Source: Chloroflexota bacterium (lineage in GTDB: Bacteria; Chloroflexota; UBA6077; CF-72). Taken from it: a DNA stretch of 64,000 nucleotides. The DNA lies in assembly GCA_016191465.1 (NCBI GenBank), contig JACPOP010000016.1, positions 1 to 64,000 on the forward strand, given 5' to 3'. Shown piece by piece: positions 29,942 to 38,803 of the stretch (positions are counted from its first letter, which is position 1; each line of letters starts with the position of its first letter). Below the pieces are notes generated by a model. It saw nothing but the letters and a program-made list of their open reading frames with translations. It did no database searches and was not told the DNA's origin. The position numbers and the translations under genes were made by a program.

Positions 29942-30604
29942 TCAGTCCACCGTGAGCAGGTCTTTGATTCGGCCGAACGTCGCGGCGTTCACAATCTTCA
30001 AGTCGAGCAGGTCCTCCACGCGCGTAAACCGTGCCTTCTGGCGCTGCTCGAGGATCCGCTGCGCGGTCACCGGCCCCACCCCTGGCAACGTGTCCAGCTC
30101 CGCGGCCGACGCCGTGTTCAGGTTGATGCGGCCGGGCTTCTGGGGAGCCCCCGCCGCCTCAGTGGACCGCTGGACGGGCTGACCCACCGGCGGCGCGGCC
30201 GGTCGTGGATCGTCGCCCGCCAGCGGCGCAGCCGCGCTCGTGGAGGCGGTAGCCCGTCGTGGAATCGTGACGCGCTGCCCGTCGGTCACTTTTGCCGCCA
30301 AATTCAAGGCACTCTCGTCCGCGTCCTCGCTCAGGCCGCCGGCCTGGCGGATGGCATCGGCGAGACGCCCATCCGGATCCAGGCGGTACACCCCGGGGTC
30401 ACGCACCGCCCCGGCAACCTGCACCACCAGCGGGACGGGGGTAGGCCGCGCGACCGACTGCACCACCCTTGTCCCGGCGCCCGGCTGGATCACCAGCAGG
30501 TACACCAGGAAGACCGCGCCAGCGCCCGCTGCCCCGGCCCCGAACCAGGCCCAGCGGCCACCAGCGGCCAGCGGAGGTGCGCTCGACGATGGTACGTTCG
30601 CCAT
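29942..30604 (-). CDS. comEA: ComEA-type DNA receptor (SLBB + helix-hairpin-helix)
   Basis: A 220-residue membrane-anchored DNA-binding protein. One transmembrane segment lies at about 17-40, an SLBB domain at about 58-115 (VVQVAGAVRDPGVYRL), a Pro/Ala linker, and a C-terminal helix-hairpin-helix pair at 158-220 (INLNTASAAELDTLPGVG). It binds incoming double-stranded DNA outside the membrane and hands it to ComEC, encoded next. Confidence 0.93.
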   Translation of the reverse strand: MANVPSSSAPPLAAGGRWAWFGAGAAGAGAVFLVYLLVIQPGAGTRVVQSVARPTPVPLVVQVAGAVRDPGVYRLDPDGRLADAIRQAGGLSEDADESALNLAAKVTDGQRVTIPRRATASTSAAAPLAGDDPRPAAPPVGQPVQRSTEAAGAPQKPGRINLNTASAAELDTLPGVGPVTAQRILEQRQKARFTRVEDLLDLKIVNAATFGRIKDLLTVD

Positions 30605-30736
30605 GCCGGTGCCGCCATGCTATGCAAGCTGGCAGTCTCGGCGCTGACGCGGTTGCCGGCCCTTCCGCTTCAGGCACACGCGGGATCGTCCGGTGCCTTT
30701 TGCGCGCAGCCTCGGCGGCTCGCCACAATCACTGGC

Positions 30737-30859
30737 ATGGGTAGGAAAGACAAAGGACGAGAGATCTGCATCACCTGTGGGCAGACCTTTCACAAAAAGC
30801 TCACCAGCAAGGAGCTGCGCTGCACGAAGTGCCGCAAGGCCGAGAAGAAGGCGGCATAG
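30737..30859 (+). CDS. 40-residue zinc ribbon protein
   Basis: A small basic protein with two CxxC pairs, CITCGQTF at 11-18 and CTKCRK at 29-34, and a Lys-rich end. The spacing suits one zinc ribbon. The ATG at 30737 follows directly on a divergent gap from comEA. The family is not named with certainty; RNA or DNA binding is a guess from the charge. A 22-bp perfect hairpin lies 48 bp after the stop. Confidence 0.6.
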   Translation: MGRKDKGREICITCGQTFHKKLTSKELRCTKCRKAEKKAA

Positions 30860-30906
30860 CACTCCTTCGCTCGCACGCATACCATTTTCATCCACCGCGT
30901 TGTGGG

Positions 30907-30959
30907 CGGCGCCCCGGGTGCAGAAGCGAACACGAATCGCTTCTGCACCCGGGGCGCCG
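30907..30959 (+). terminator. Perfect 23-bp stem-loop after the zinc ribbon gene
   Basis: Arms 30907-30929 and 30937-30959 are exact reverse complements around a 7-nt ACACGAA loop. It is one of the strongest stems in the window. No T run follows. Terminator of the small gene upstream, or a dispersed palindrome; position favours the first. Confidence 0.6.
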
Positions 30960-31157
30960 TCGCGTCGTCGGCATCGCGCCTGGCACCCGCGGTCACGAAA
31001 CGGCCGTATGGGCGGACCGTCTTTCCACGCGGGGACCGCTCACACGGCGCGGCGCCCGCGTTTCCGGACGCATGTGGCGCAACAGGAAATACACGGCGCG
31101 GTCCGAGTGTTGCGACACTCAAGGTTCTACAACGTGCAAGAACGTGTGCGCCGCCAG

Positions 31158-32432
31158 ATGACCGTGCGCCGGGTCGCCCTGGTCAGTCCCCATACCTGCC
31201 CCCTCGCGGAGCTTGGAAGCTGGGAGACTGGTGGGATGAACGTCTATCTGCGTGAGCTGGGCCAGGCGCTCGCCCAGCAGGGCGTGCAGGTCGACACGTT
31301 CACGCGACGCCAGGCGTGCGAAGCCCCCGACGTGGAGGAGTACGTGCCGGGGGCACGGGTAATCCACCTGGACGCTGGGCCGCAGCGGCACCTGGATAAA
31401 TACGACGTCCTGGACTACCTGCCGGATTTCGCCTGCGCGCTCCAGCGCTGGCGGACCGTCAGCGAGGCCACGTACGACGTGGTCCACGCGCACTACTGGC
31501 TGGCCGGGCGGATTGCACCGGCGTTCGCCCAGCGCTGGAATGCTCCATTGGTGACCACGTTCCACACCCTTGGCACGCAGAAGAACGCCGTGGCGGAGCA
31601 GGCGATCGAGCGTGAAGAGGATGTCCGGAACGATGTCGAGCGACGTCTATTCAGCGCTTCGGACCTGGCAATCGCCTCGACGGAAATCGACCGCACGAAT
31701 CTGATCAGGGCGTTTGGCACGGGCACGCCCATCGAAGTGATACCCGGCGGGGTGAACCTCCAGCGCTTTCAACCTCGCGCACGAGCGGAGGCCCGGGCCG
31801 AGCTGGGATTGGGCGAAGGGCCCATCGTCCTGTTCGTGGGCCGGCTCCAGCGCCTGAAAGGTGTCGAGGTACTCCTACGCAGCCTCGCCGAGATCGGTGG
31901 CGACGAGGTGGGCCGGCCGCCGGTGCAGGCGTTGCTGGTGGGCGGGAAAGGCGCGCCGGCCGGCGGCCGCCGTTCGCCGGAAGCTGCCGAGGCGGTCCGC
32001 CTCCAGAAGCTCGCCGCCCAGCTGGGGATCAGCGACCGGGTGACGTTCGTCGGCGCGGTCCAGCCGGACCGCCTGCCGCTCTATTACGGCGCCGCCGACG
32101 TCACCGTCATGCCCTCCAGTTACGAGTCGTTCGGGCTCGTCGCCGTGGAGTCGCTGGCCTGTGGAACCCCGGTTGTAGCGAGCAGGGTTGGCGGGCTGAC
32201 GAGCATCGTCCGCGAGGGTGAGACCGGCTTCCTCGTGCCCTGGCGTGATCCTCGGCTCTTCGCCGAGGCGATCGAGCGGGTGATCTGGGATCCCGCGCTC
32301 CGCGCGCAGATGGCAGCGGCCGCGCGCCCGTCGGTGCTCCGCTTCGGCTGGGATGGGATCGCCGCGCGCCACATTGCTGCCTACGACGCGCTCCGGGCTG
32401 GCCAGCCGCGTGCCGTGGGCCGCCACGCCTGA
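31158..32432 (+). CDS. GT4 glycosyltransferase, MshA-like
   Basis: A 424-residue retaining GT-B enzyme. The N-terminal VALVSPHTCPLAELG and GGMNVYLRELGQALA pattern is that of MshA/sucrose-phosphate-synthase-type GT4 proteins. VVHAHYWLAG, TTFHTLGTQKNAVAE and IPGGVNLQRFQP follow; the donor domain has VLFVGRLQRLKGVEVLLRSL and PSSYESFGLVAVESLACGTPV. Donor and acceptor are not determined: mycothiol, sucrose or glycolipid synthesis are all possible. The open frame extends far upstream through a hairpin; ATG at 31158 is the last one before the conserved strand. Confidence 0.82.
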   Translation: MTVRRVALVSPHTCPLAELGSWETGGMNVYLRELGQALAQQGVQVDTFTRRQACEAPDVEEYVPGARVIHLDAGPQRHLDKYDVLDYLPDFACALQRWRTVSEATYDVVHAHYWLAGRIAPAFAQRWNAPLVTTFHTLGTQKNAVAEQAIEREEDVRNDVERRLFSASDLAIASTEIDRTNLIRAFGTGTPIEVIPGGVNLQRFQPRARAEARAELGLGEGPIVLFVGRLQRLKGVEVLLRSLAEIGGDEVGRPPVQALLVGGKGAPAGGRRSPEAAEAVRLQKLAAQLGISDRVTFVGAVQPDRLPLYYGAADVTVMPSSYESFGLVAVESLACGTPVVASRVGGLTSIVREGETGFLVPWRDPRLFAEAIERVIWDPALRAQMAAAARPSVLRFGWDGIAARHIAAYDALRAGQPRAVGRHA

Positions 32433-32593
32433 GACGCGCCAGACGCTCCTCACGCCCGCCGTCGACCGGCACTGACCGCGGCTGAGGCGCGGACCCGAAT
32501 CTCGAGGCATCTCGATTTCGTGATGCCCCTTCGGGGCCGATGCCGGCGCCCCGGCCGGTGGATTGGAGTGGAGGCTCGCGGCTCGTAGAGTTG

Positions 32594-32640
32594 TGGGCAG
32601 TGGAAAACCGTGGGGAAAAGTGGGAGGGAATGGGGATAAG
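32594..32640. promoter_or_regulatory. MraZ operator: TGGGN repeats every 10 bp
   Basis: TGGGG at 32611, TGGGA at 32621 and TGGGG at 32631 are spaced exactly 10 bp apart; a weaker TGGAA at 32601 keeps the same phase and TGGGC lies at 32594. MraZ proteins are known to bind such direct repeats one helical turn apart upstream of mraZ. The array ends 53 bp before the mraZ ATG, so MraZ probably controls the whole cluster from here. Confidence 0.85.
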
Positions 32641-32693
32641 TCCCCGTCTCGCTGGTGCATCCGGAGCAGGGGGGTCGCGCTCGTAGCGCTGCC

Positions 32694-33122
32694 ATGTTTC
32701 TCGGCGAGTACGACCATTCGGTGGACGACAAGGGGCGTCTGGCGATCCCAGCCAAGTTCCGCGCCTCGCTCGAGGAGGGCCTATTCATTACCCGGGGGCT
32801 CGAGCGCTGCCTCGTCGTCTTCGACGTCGACGCCTGGCGCACGATGGCCGAGCGGGTCCAGGCCCTGAACCCCTGGCAGGGCGACGCTCGCCGCATGCAG
32901 CGCCACTTCTTTTCCGGCGCGGTCCAGGCCCAGCCGGACAAGCTCGGGCGCGTGGTGCTGCCCCAGTACCTGCGCGATTACGCCGGCATCGCCTCGGACG
33001 TGGTGGTGGTGGGCCTGTGGGACCGCGTCGAGATCTGGGCGCGCGAGGAATGGCAGCGCGAGCGGTCCGAGGCTGAGACCAACAGCGCGGCCCTCGCCGA
33101 GCATCTCGCGGGCTCCGCGTGA
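32694..33122 (+). CDS. mraZ: Transcriptional regulator MraZ
   Basis: A 142-residue MraZ with two AbrB-like halves: FLGEYDHSVDDKGRLAIPAKF at the start and AVQAQPDKLGRVVLPQYLR in the second half, each with the DxxGR motif. It forms rings that bind the TGGGN repeats upstream and regulates the division and cell-wall cluster it heads. ATG at 32694; the open frame adds 13 codons upstream that do not belong. rsmH starts 8 bp after its stop. Confidence 0.95.
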   Translation: MFLGEYDHSVDDKGRLAIPAKFRASLEEGLFITRGLERCLVVFDVDAWRTMAERVQALNPWQGDARRMQRHFFSGAVQAQPDKLGRVVLPQYLRDYAGIASDVVVVGLWDRVEIWAREEWQRERSEAETNSAALAEHLAGSA

Positions 33123-33129
33123 GCGCGCC

Positions 33130-34128
33130 ATGGAGACGCCCAGCGACGCCAGACTCGCGGATGAGGAAAGTCGTCCAGCAGCCGCGGCGCAACACCCGCC
33201 CGATCACCACCGCTCCGTGCTGCTCGACGAGGTCCTCGAAGCGCTGCAGCCGCACGGTGGGATCGGCTTTACAGCGGTGGACTGCACCACCAACGGCGGC
33301 GGGCACACCGCGGCGCTGCTCGAACGCTCTTCGCCCGATGGACGCGTGCTTGGCCTCGATGCTGACACCTCCGCGCTGGCCCTGGCGCGCGTTCGGCTCG
33401 CGCCCTTCGACGGCCGCTTCGTGCTTGCCCAGTGCAACTTCCGCGACCTCCCGCGGGCAGCAGCCGAGCACGGCTTCGGGGGCGGGGTGCACGCCGTGAT
33501 CGCGGACCTGGGGCTTTCGTCCGTGCAACTAGACCTGTCTGGCCGAGGCTTCTCCTTCCAGGGCGACGAGCCGCTGGACATGCGCTTCGACGAGGCCGCT
33601 GGCACCGCCACCGCGGCCGACCTGCTCAACACCCTCGACGAGGCCGAGCTTGCGGCACTCTTCCGTGAGTATGGCGAAGAGCCTCGGGCGCGCCGGCTCG
33701 CCAGCGTGGTGATCCGCCGCCGCGAGCGTGCGCCCTTCGCCCGCACCGGCGACCTCGTGGCCGCGGCGATGCAGGCGCTGGGGCCGCGGCGGGGGCGGAC
33801 GCACCCCGCCACGCGCGTGTTCCAGGCACTGCGGGTCAAGGTCAACGATGAGCTTGGCGCGCTCGACGCCATGCTGGACGCTGCCCTCGCGGCGCTCCAC
33901 CCCGGTGGGCGGCTGGCCGTGATCACCTTCCACTCGCTGGAGGACCGCCTGGTGAAGTGGCGCTTCCGTGGCTGGGCGCAGCCGGAAGAGGGCGTTCCCA
34001 CGGCGCGCATCCTGACCAGGAAGCCGATCGTGCCCTCGGATGCCGAGGTCCGCCACAACCCGCGTGCGCGCAGCGCCAAGCTGCGCGTCGTCGAACGCCT
34101 CGCTCCCCACGTGGAGGTACCTGCCTGA
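33130..34128 (+). CDS. rsmH: 16S rRNA (cytosine-1402-N4)-methyltransferase
   Basis: A 332-residue RsmH (MraW), which methylates C1402 of 16S rRNA using SAM. Motifs: HRSVLLDEVLEALQP, VDCTTNGGGHTAALLE with the SAM-binding loop, DLGLSSVQLD, GFSFQGDEPLDMR, and VITFHSLEDRLVKW. An N-terminal tail of about 25 residues is extra. It lies in the standard second place of the dcw cluster, three bases before ftsL. Confidence 0.96.
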   Translation: METPSDARLADEESRPAAAAQHPPDHHRSVLLDEVLEALQPHGGIGFTAVDCTTNGGGHTAALLERSSPDGRVLGLDADTSALALARVRLAPFDGRFVLAQCNFRDLPRAAAEHGFGGGVHAVIADLGLSSVQLDLSGRGFSFQGDEPLDMRFDEAAGTATAADLLNTLDEAELAALFREYGEEPRARRLASVVIRRRERAPFARTGDLVAAAMQALGPRRGRTHPATRVFQALRVKVNDELGALDAMLDAALAALHPGGRLAVITFHSLEDRLVKWRFRGWAQPEEGVPTARILTRKPIVPSDAEVRHNPRARSAKLRVVERLAPHVEVPA

Positions 34129-34131
34129 CCC

Positions 34132-34578
34132 ATGGCCCTCCTCGCCGATCGCCAGAACCGCCAGCGTTCAGCTCCCACCGCGCCGCCGCGTGGTGACGCT
34201 CCTCGCCCGAACGGGCTCGATGGAGCAGCCGTGCTTCGCGCGGCGGCCGCGCACCGCCCCTCGGCGGGCGTCCGCGCCGCGGCCGCCGCGCGGACGGGAG
34301 GCGTCCCGTTGCGCTGGATTGTCGGTGGCGTGACGCTCGTGCTCGGCCTTGCCCTGACCTACCTCGTCCAGACCGGCGGTGTCGCCACCACCGGCTACGA
34401 CATCCAGCGCCTTCAGGCGGCCCGTGCCGATTGGCAGTTGAAGAATGACCAGTTGCGGCTTGAGCTCGCAAAGCGCCGCTCGCTTGCCTGGGTCGAAGCG
34501 GAAGCGACCTCCCGCCTGGGCATGCAGCGGCCCGCGAGTGTGACGTACCTCGGCGCTCCCGCCGCGGGCGCCCGGTAG
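34132..34578 (+). CDS. ftsL: FtsL-like septum protein
   Basis: A 148-residue bitopic protein: a Pro/Arg/Ala-rich cytoplasmic tail of about 58 residues, one membrane segment (about 62-80), then a short extracytoplasmic part with leucine-zipper spacing (LQAARADWQLKNDQLRLEL). Sequence is not well conserved in this family; the call rests on topology and on the position between rsmH and ftsI, where FtsL (or its DivIC relative) is expected. Confidence 0.75.
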   Translation: MALLADRQNRQRSAPTAPPRGDAPRPNGLDGAAVLRAAAAHRPSAGVRAAAAARTGGVPLRWIVGGVTLVLGLALTYLVQTGGVATTGYDIQRLQAARADWQLKNDQLRLELAKRRSLAWVEAEATSRLGMQRPASVTYLGAPAAGAR

Positions 34579-34602
34579 GGACGGGGAGGACGGACGGCAG
34601 CC

Positions 34603-36354
34603 ATGGCGCTCCGCGAAGGCCCCGTTTCGAGGCTAGGAGCCATCTTTGGCCACCCTGCCGCTTTCCGGCTAGCCTCCATGTCCACGCTCTTCCTGGGCTG
34701 CGCCGCGGTCCTGGTGTGGCGCCTGTTCACGCTCCAGGTCAACGAGTCGGACCGCTTCCAGCGCCTGGCGGCGGACGAGCGACGCGCGCAGTTGCCACTG
34801 CCGGCCCGGCGCGGGGCGCTCCTGGATACCAATGGCAGCCCCCTCGCGATCACTGTCCTCTACGACGCGGTGTGGGTCAACACGCCCCAGGTCACCGATC
34901 CAGAAGGCGTGTCACAGAAGCTCGCGCCGGTCGTCGGCATGCCCGCGGTGGACGTCAAGGCCCTCATTGCGGAGGGCAAGGGGCGTCCCGTGATGCTCAA
35001 GGCCAGGCTGTCCGCGGCCGTAAGCGAGCGCGTTCGCGCCCTCAAGATTCCCGGCGTGTACATGGAGCAGGCGCCCGCCCGGGAATACCCGGATGGCAGC
35101 CTGGCCGCCCAGGCTCTTGGCTTCGTCGGCAGCGATTTCAAGGGCCTGGGCGGCGTCGAGCTCAGCTACGATGCCGAGCTTGCCGGTAAGCCCGGTGCCG
35201 TCGATACAGAAACGGACACCAGCGGCCAGGAGATCACGCTCGGCCGCAGGGTCTTGACCCCCGCGACGGAGGGCTCGGACCTCGTTCTCACGCTCGACCG
35301 CTACGTCCAGAGGGTGGCAGAGCGGCTGTTGAACGAAGCGGTGGTAACCAATAAGGCCCGCGGCGGCCTGATCATCGTGATGGAGCCCAGCACCGGCAAC
35401 ATCATCGCGGCTGCCAGCAACCCCACCTTCAGCCTCACGGATGACGTGCTGTACCGCCCGGAGCAGGCTGGCCTCTACAAGTCCACGGTGGTCACGGACC
35501 AGTACGAGCCAGGCTCCACCATGAAGCTGGTCACCATGGCATCGGCGATCGACGAGGGACTCGTCAGTCCCGGCACGACCATGCTGGACAACGGGACTGC
35601 TGTGGTGGGCGGGTCCGTGATCCACAACTGGGACGGTGCCGCCAATGGCACCATTACCATGACCCAGATCCTCATCAAGTCGTCCAACGTGGGCACTCAG
35701 TGGGTGGCGGGGCAGCTCGGGCAGGACCGCTTCTACCAGCGCATCGAAAGCTTCGGCTTCGGGCAGCTCACCGGCATCCGCCTCCCGGGCGAGACCACGG
35801 GAAGCGTGCGAACCCCCAAATCCGATGGCTGGTCACGGGTCGACCTGGCGACGAACGCCTACGGCCAGGGCATCGCCGTCACGCCCGTGCAAATGCTCAC
35901 GGCCATTGCGAGCCTGGCGAACGACGGGCTCATGATGCAGCCGCGGATTGTCCGTGAGGTGCGGAATGGCGCGCAGCCCAGCGCCGTCCCGCCCACGCCC
36001 ATCCGCCAGACGGTGTCACCCCGCACCGCGCGAACGCTGGTGCAGATGATGGTGGAGGTAGCGAACCAAGAGGCGCTCCTCCCGATGCGCATCCCCGGCT
36101 ACCAGATCGCGCTCAAGACGGGTACCGCCGACACCCCGACCGGCACCGGCTACAACCTGGAGAATACCTATGCGTCCGTCGCCGCCTTCCTTCCCGCGGA
36201 GGACCCAAAATTGGCCGTGCTGATCCGGCTGGATGGCCCGGAGAAGATGTACGGCGGTCAGACCGCGGTGCCCGTGCTCAAGGACCTGGCGAAGGCGCTG
36301 TTCGACTACTACCGCATTCCGCCCTCCCTGCCGATCCCGGCCCGTGCCCGGTAG
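34603..36354 (+). CDS. ftsI: Septal penicillin-binding protein 2 (peptidoglycan transpeptidase)
   Basis: A 583-residue class B PBP that cross-links septal peptidoglycan. A membrane anchor lies at about 24-45; the dimerisation domain has RRGALLDTNG; the transpeptidase domain carries the active Ser305 in GSTMK, the SSN motif, and KTGTAD. No PASTA repeats follow. It stands after ftsL as usual; murF, not murE, follows. Confidence 0.94.
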   Translation: MALREGPVSRLGAIFGHPAAFRLASMSTLFLGCAAVLVWRLFTLQVNESDRFQRLAADERRAQLPLPARRGALLDTNGSPLAITVLYDAVWVNTPQVTDPEGVSQKLAPVVGMPAVDVKALIAEGKGRPVMLKARLSAAVSERVRALKIPGVYMEQAPAREYPDGSLAAQALGFVGSDFKGLGGVELSYDAELAGKPGAVDTETDTSGQEITLGRRVLTPATEGSDLVLTLDRYVQRVAERLLNEAVVTNKARGGLIIVMEPSTGNIIAAASNPTFSLTDDVLYRPEQAGLYKSTVVTDQYEPGSTMKLVTMASAIDEGLVSPGTTMLDNGTAVVGGSVIHNWDGAANGTITMTQILIKSSNVGTQWVAGQLGQDRFYQRIESFGFGQLTGIRLPGETTGSVRTPKSDGWSRVDLATNAYGQGIAVTPVQMLTAIASLANDGLMMQPRIVREVRNGAQPSAVPPTPIRQTVSPRTARTLVQMMVEVANQEALLPMRIPGYQIALKTGTADTPTGTGYNLENTYASVAAFLPAEDPKLAVLIRLDGPEKMYGGQTAVPVLKDLAKALFDYYRIPPSLPIPARAR

Positions 36355-36374
36355 ATGTCTCTGATACCCCGCCC

Positions 36375-37790
36375 ATGCTGACGCTGCGCGAGATTGTCCA
36401 GGCCACCGGCGGCGACGTGCGGGGCAACCCTCCGAACGACGACTTGCGCTTCACCGCGGCCGCCGTCGATTCGCGCCAGGTGCGACCGGGCGGGCTGTTC
36501 ATCGCCCTGCGCGGCCAGAAGCATGATGGCCACAACTTCGTGGCGCGCGCCCTGGCCGATGGGGCGGCCGGAGCCGTGGTCGACCACATCCCCGCCGACT
36601 GCCACTGGGCCACCGATCCGGCGGAAGTGGGTCCGCCGTTGATCGTGGTCCCTTCAGTCCAGCGCGCGCTGGAGGCCATGGCCCGCTATGCGCTGGACCA
36701 GCATCCCCGGCTCGAGGTCGTGGGCATCACCGGCAGCCTCGGGAAAACGACCACCAAGGAAGTGGTTGCCGGCGTGCTGGCCCGAAGCCGACGCGTGCTC
36801 AAGACCGAGGGCAACCTGAACTCGGAGATCGGGATGCCGATGGTGATCCTCAACGGGCTCACGGCACGGCACGAGATCGCGGTGCTGGAGATGGCGATGT
36901 ACGACGTAGGCGACATCCGCCTGCTGGCGCAGCTTGCCCGCCCCCGGGTGGGCGTGGTCACCGCCGTGCTGCCCGTCCACCTCGAACGGCTCGGCACCAT
37001 CGAGCGGATCGCGGCGGCGAAGCGGGAGCTGGTGGAAGCGTTACCGGCCAACGGAGTCGCGATCCTGAACGGCGACGACCCAAGGGTTGCCGCCATGGCC
37101 GGGTCGGCCCCGTCCGGCGCCCGCGTGATCCGCTACGGCGTCGCCCCGGACGCTGACGTCCGCGCCGAAGCCATCGATAGCCAGGGCCTGCGCGGGGTTG
37201 AATTCCAGCTCGTCTGCAACCGCCAGCGCGTCCACGTCCATCTGCCGCTGCTGGGCGCGCAAAGCGTCCACGCGGCCCTGGCAGCGACGGCCGTCGCGCT
37301 GGAGGAAGGCCTCTCCCTGGGTCAGGCCGCCGAAGCCCTCCACGACCTGACACCCGCCCTGCGGTTGCTGGTCGTGGAAGGGATCAATGGGTCGCGGATC
37401 ATCGACGACAGCTACAACGCCAGTCCCGAATCGGTGCTCGCGGCGTTGAACTTACTGCGTGAGCTGCCGGGCCGTCGCAAGATCGCGGTTCTGGGCGACA
37501 TGCTGGAGCTGGGTTCGGAGGAGGAGCCCGGGCACCGCCGCGTAGGCAATCGCGCGGCGGCGGTGGTGAGCCTCCTGGTGACGTACGGCGAGCGCTCAAA
37601 GCACATGGCCGCCGAGGCGCGCACCTCGGGGCTTCGCCCAGAGCAGGTCGTGGAGGCCGCGAGCGTGGCCGAGATCGTGGATCTGTTGAACCGCCGCCTG
37701 CGTCCCGGCGACGACGTGCTCGTCAAAGGGTCGCGGGCCATGGGCCTGGATGAAGTGGCGCGGGCGATCCGCGCCCAGGGCGAAGGATAG
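36375..37790 (+). CDS. murF: UDP-MurNAc-tripeptide-D-alanyl-D-alanine ligase
   Basis: A 471-residue Mur ligase adding D-Ala-D-Ala to the UDP-MurNAc tripeptide. The ATP loop GITGSLGKTTTKE is at 117-129; the second domain has EGNLNSEIGMP, the murF-typical stretch, and the third IDDSYNASPESVLAALNLL. Lys123 and the downstream ELAMYDVGDI-like region fit the family. The frame matches MurF rather than MurE, which would be expected first; no MurE lies in the cluster. Confidence 0.94.
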   Translation: MLTLREIVQATGGDVRGNPPNDDLRFTAAAVDSRQVRPGGLFIALRGQKHDGHNFVARALADGAAGAVVDHIPADCHWATDPAEVGPPLIVVPSVQRALEAMARYALDQHPRLEVVGITGSLGKTTTKEVVAGVLARSRRVLKTEGNLNSEIGMPMVILNGLTARHEIAVLEMAMYDVGDIRLLAQLARPRVGVVTAVLPVHLERLGTIERIAAAKRELVEALPANGVAILNGDDPRVAAMAGSAPSGARVIRYGVAPDADVRAEAIDSQGLRGVEFQLVCNRQRVHVHLPLLGAQSVHAALAATAVALEEGLSLGQAAEALHDLTPALRLLVVEGINGSRIIDDSYNASPESVLAALNLLRELPGRRKIAVLGDMLELGSEEEPGHRRVGNRAAAVVSLLVTYGERSKHMAAEARTSGLRPEQVVEAASVAEIVDLLNRRLRPGDDVLVKGSRAMGLDEVARAIRAQGEG

Positions 37791-37804
37791 GAGCGACCGG
37801 CGAC

Positions 37805-38803
37805 GTGGCGATTGCACTGTCCATGGGCGCGCTGGCGTTCGTGATTACCCTGGTCCTCGGTTACCCATTCGTCGAGTACCTGCGGCGCGCCGGCCTGGGC
37901 AAAAAGGTGCGGATCGAGGGGCCCAGCACCCACCTCGAGAAGACCGGCACCCCAACCATGGGTGGGATCTTGATCGTCTTCAGCGTGCTTGCCCTGACTA
38001 TTGCACTCTCACTGACGCTCTACCGCGAAAACGGGCGTTCCATTCTGTTGCCGCTGGCCGTCATGGCCGCCACAGCCGTCCTGGGTTGGATCGACGACCG
38101 CATGTCGCTGGTTGGATCCAGCGGCGCCGGGATGTCGGCACGCTCCAAGTTCGCGCTCTTGTTTCTGGTGGCCCTGCTCGCCGCGGTCGTGCTGTGGAAC
38201 AACCCGCTGAGCAGCCCGCTGCCCTACGGCCTGGGCATCAACTACCTTTTCGTGCCGGGCATCAAGAACGAAATTGCCATCGGCTGGCTCATCGTTCCCC
38301 TGGCCTGCTTCGGCATCATGGGCACCGCCCACGCCGTCAATCTGACCGATGGCCTGGATAGCCTGGCCGGCCACACCGCGGCCGTGGCGTTCGCGGCCTA
38401 CGGCATCATTGCCCAGTTGTACGGACAGACGTACCTGGTGACGTTCTGCTTCGCCGTCTCCGGCGTGCTGTTGGGCTTCCTGTGGTTCAACGCGCACCCC
38501 GCCGAGGTGTTCATGGGCGACACCGGTGCACTCTCGCTGGGCGCCACGCTGGCCATCGTGGCGCTCATGCTGGGCCAGGTCCTGCTGCTGGCGGTGATCG
38601 GCTTCGTGTTCGTGGCCGAGACGCTGTCGGTCATTCTGCAGGTGGGCTACTTCAAGCTCAGCCGCGGCAAGCGTCTGTTCCGGATGGCGCCACTACATAA
38701 CCACTTTGAGCTGATGGGCTGGAGCCAGACCCAGGTAGCCCAGCGCTTCTGGCTGGTCAGCATGGTCACGGCGCTTCTGGGGGTCGCGCTTGCCCTTGTC
38801 TAA
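37805..38803 (+). CDS. mraY: Phospho-MurNAc-pentapeptide-transferase (lipid I synthase)
   Basis: A 332-residue polytopic enzyme that moves phospho-MurNAc-pentapeptide to undecaprenyl phosphate. About ten membrane segments; motifs KTGTPTMGGILI, WIDDRMSL with the Asp pair, VNLTDGLDSLAG, FMGDTGAL and PLHNHFELMGWSQTQV. GTG start, 14 bp after murF. Its end overlaps the start of murD by 14 bp. Confidence 0.95.
   Translation: MAIALSMGALAFVITLVLGYPFVEYLRRAGLGKKVRIEGPSTHLEKTGTPTMGGILIVFSVLALTIALSLTLYRENGRSILLPLAVMAATAVLGWIDDRMSLVGSSGAGMSARSKFALLFLVALLAAVVLWNNPLSSPLPYGLGINYLFVPGIKNEIAIGWLIVPLACFGIMGTAHAVNLTDGLDSLAGHTAAVAFAAYGIIAQLYGQTYLVTFCFAVSGVLLGFLWFNAHPAEVFMGDTGALSLGATLAIVALMLGQVLLLAVIGFVFVAETLSVILQVGYFKLSRGKRLFRMAPLHNHFELMGWSQTQVAQRFWLVSMVTALLGVALALV

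Noticed and set aside
28586-30736. Long open frame antisense to comEC and comEA
   Set aside because: Only its last 40 codons (the zinc ribbon gene from 30737) look like protein; the rest is a shadow.
30693-31157. 155-codon upstream extension of the MshA-like glycosyltransferase
   Set aside because: It runs through the zinc ribbon gene and a perfect hairpin; the fold begins at 31158.
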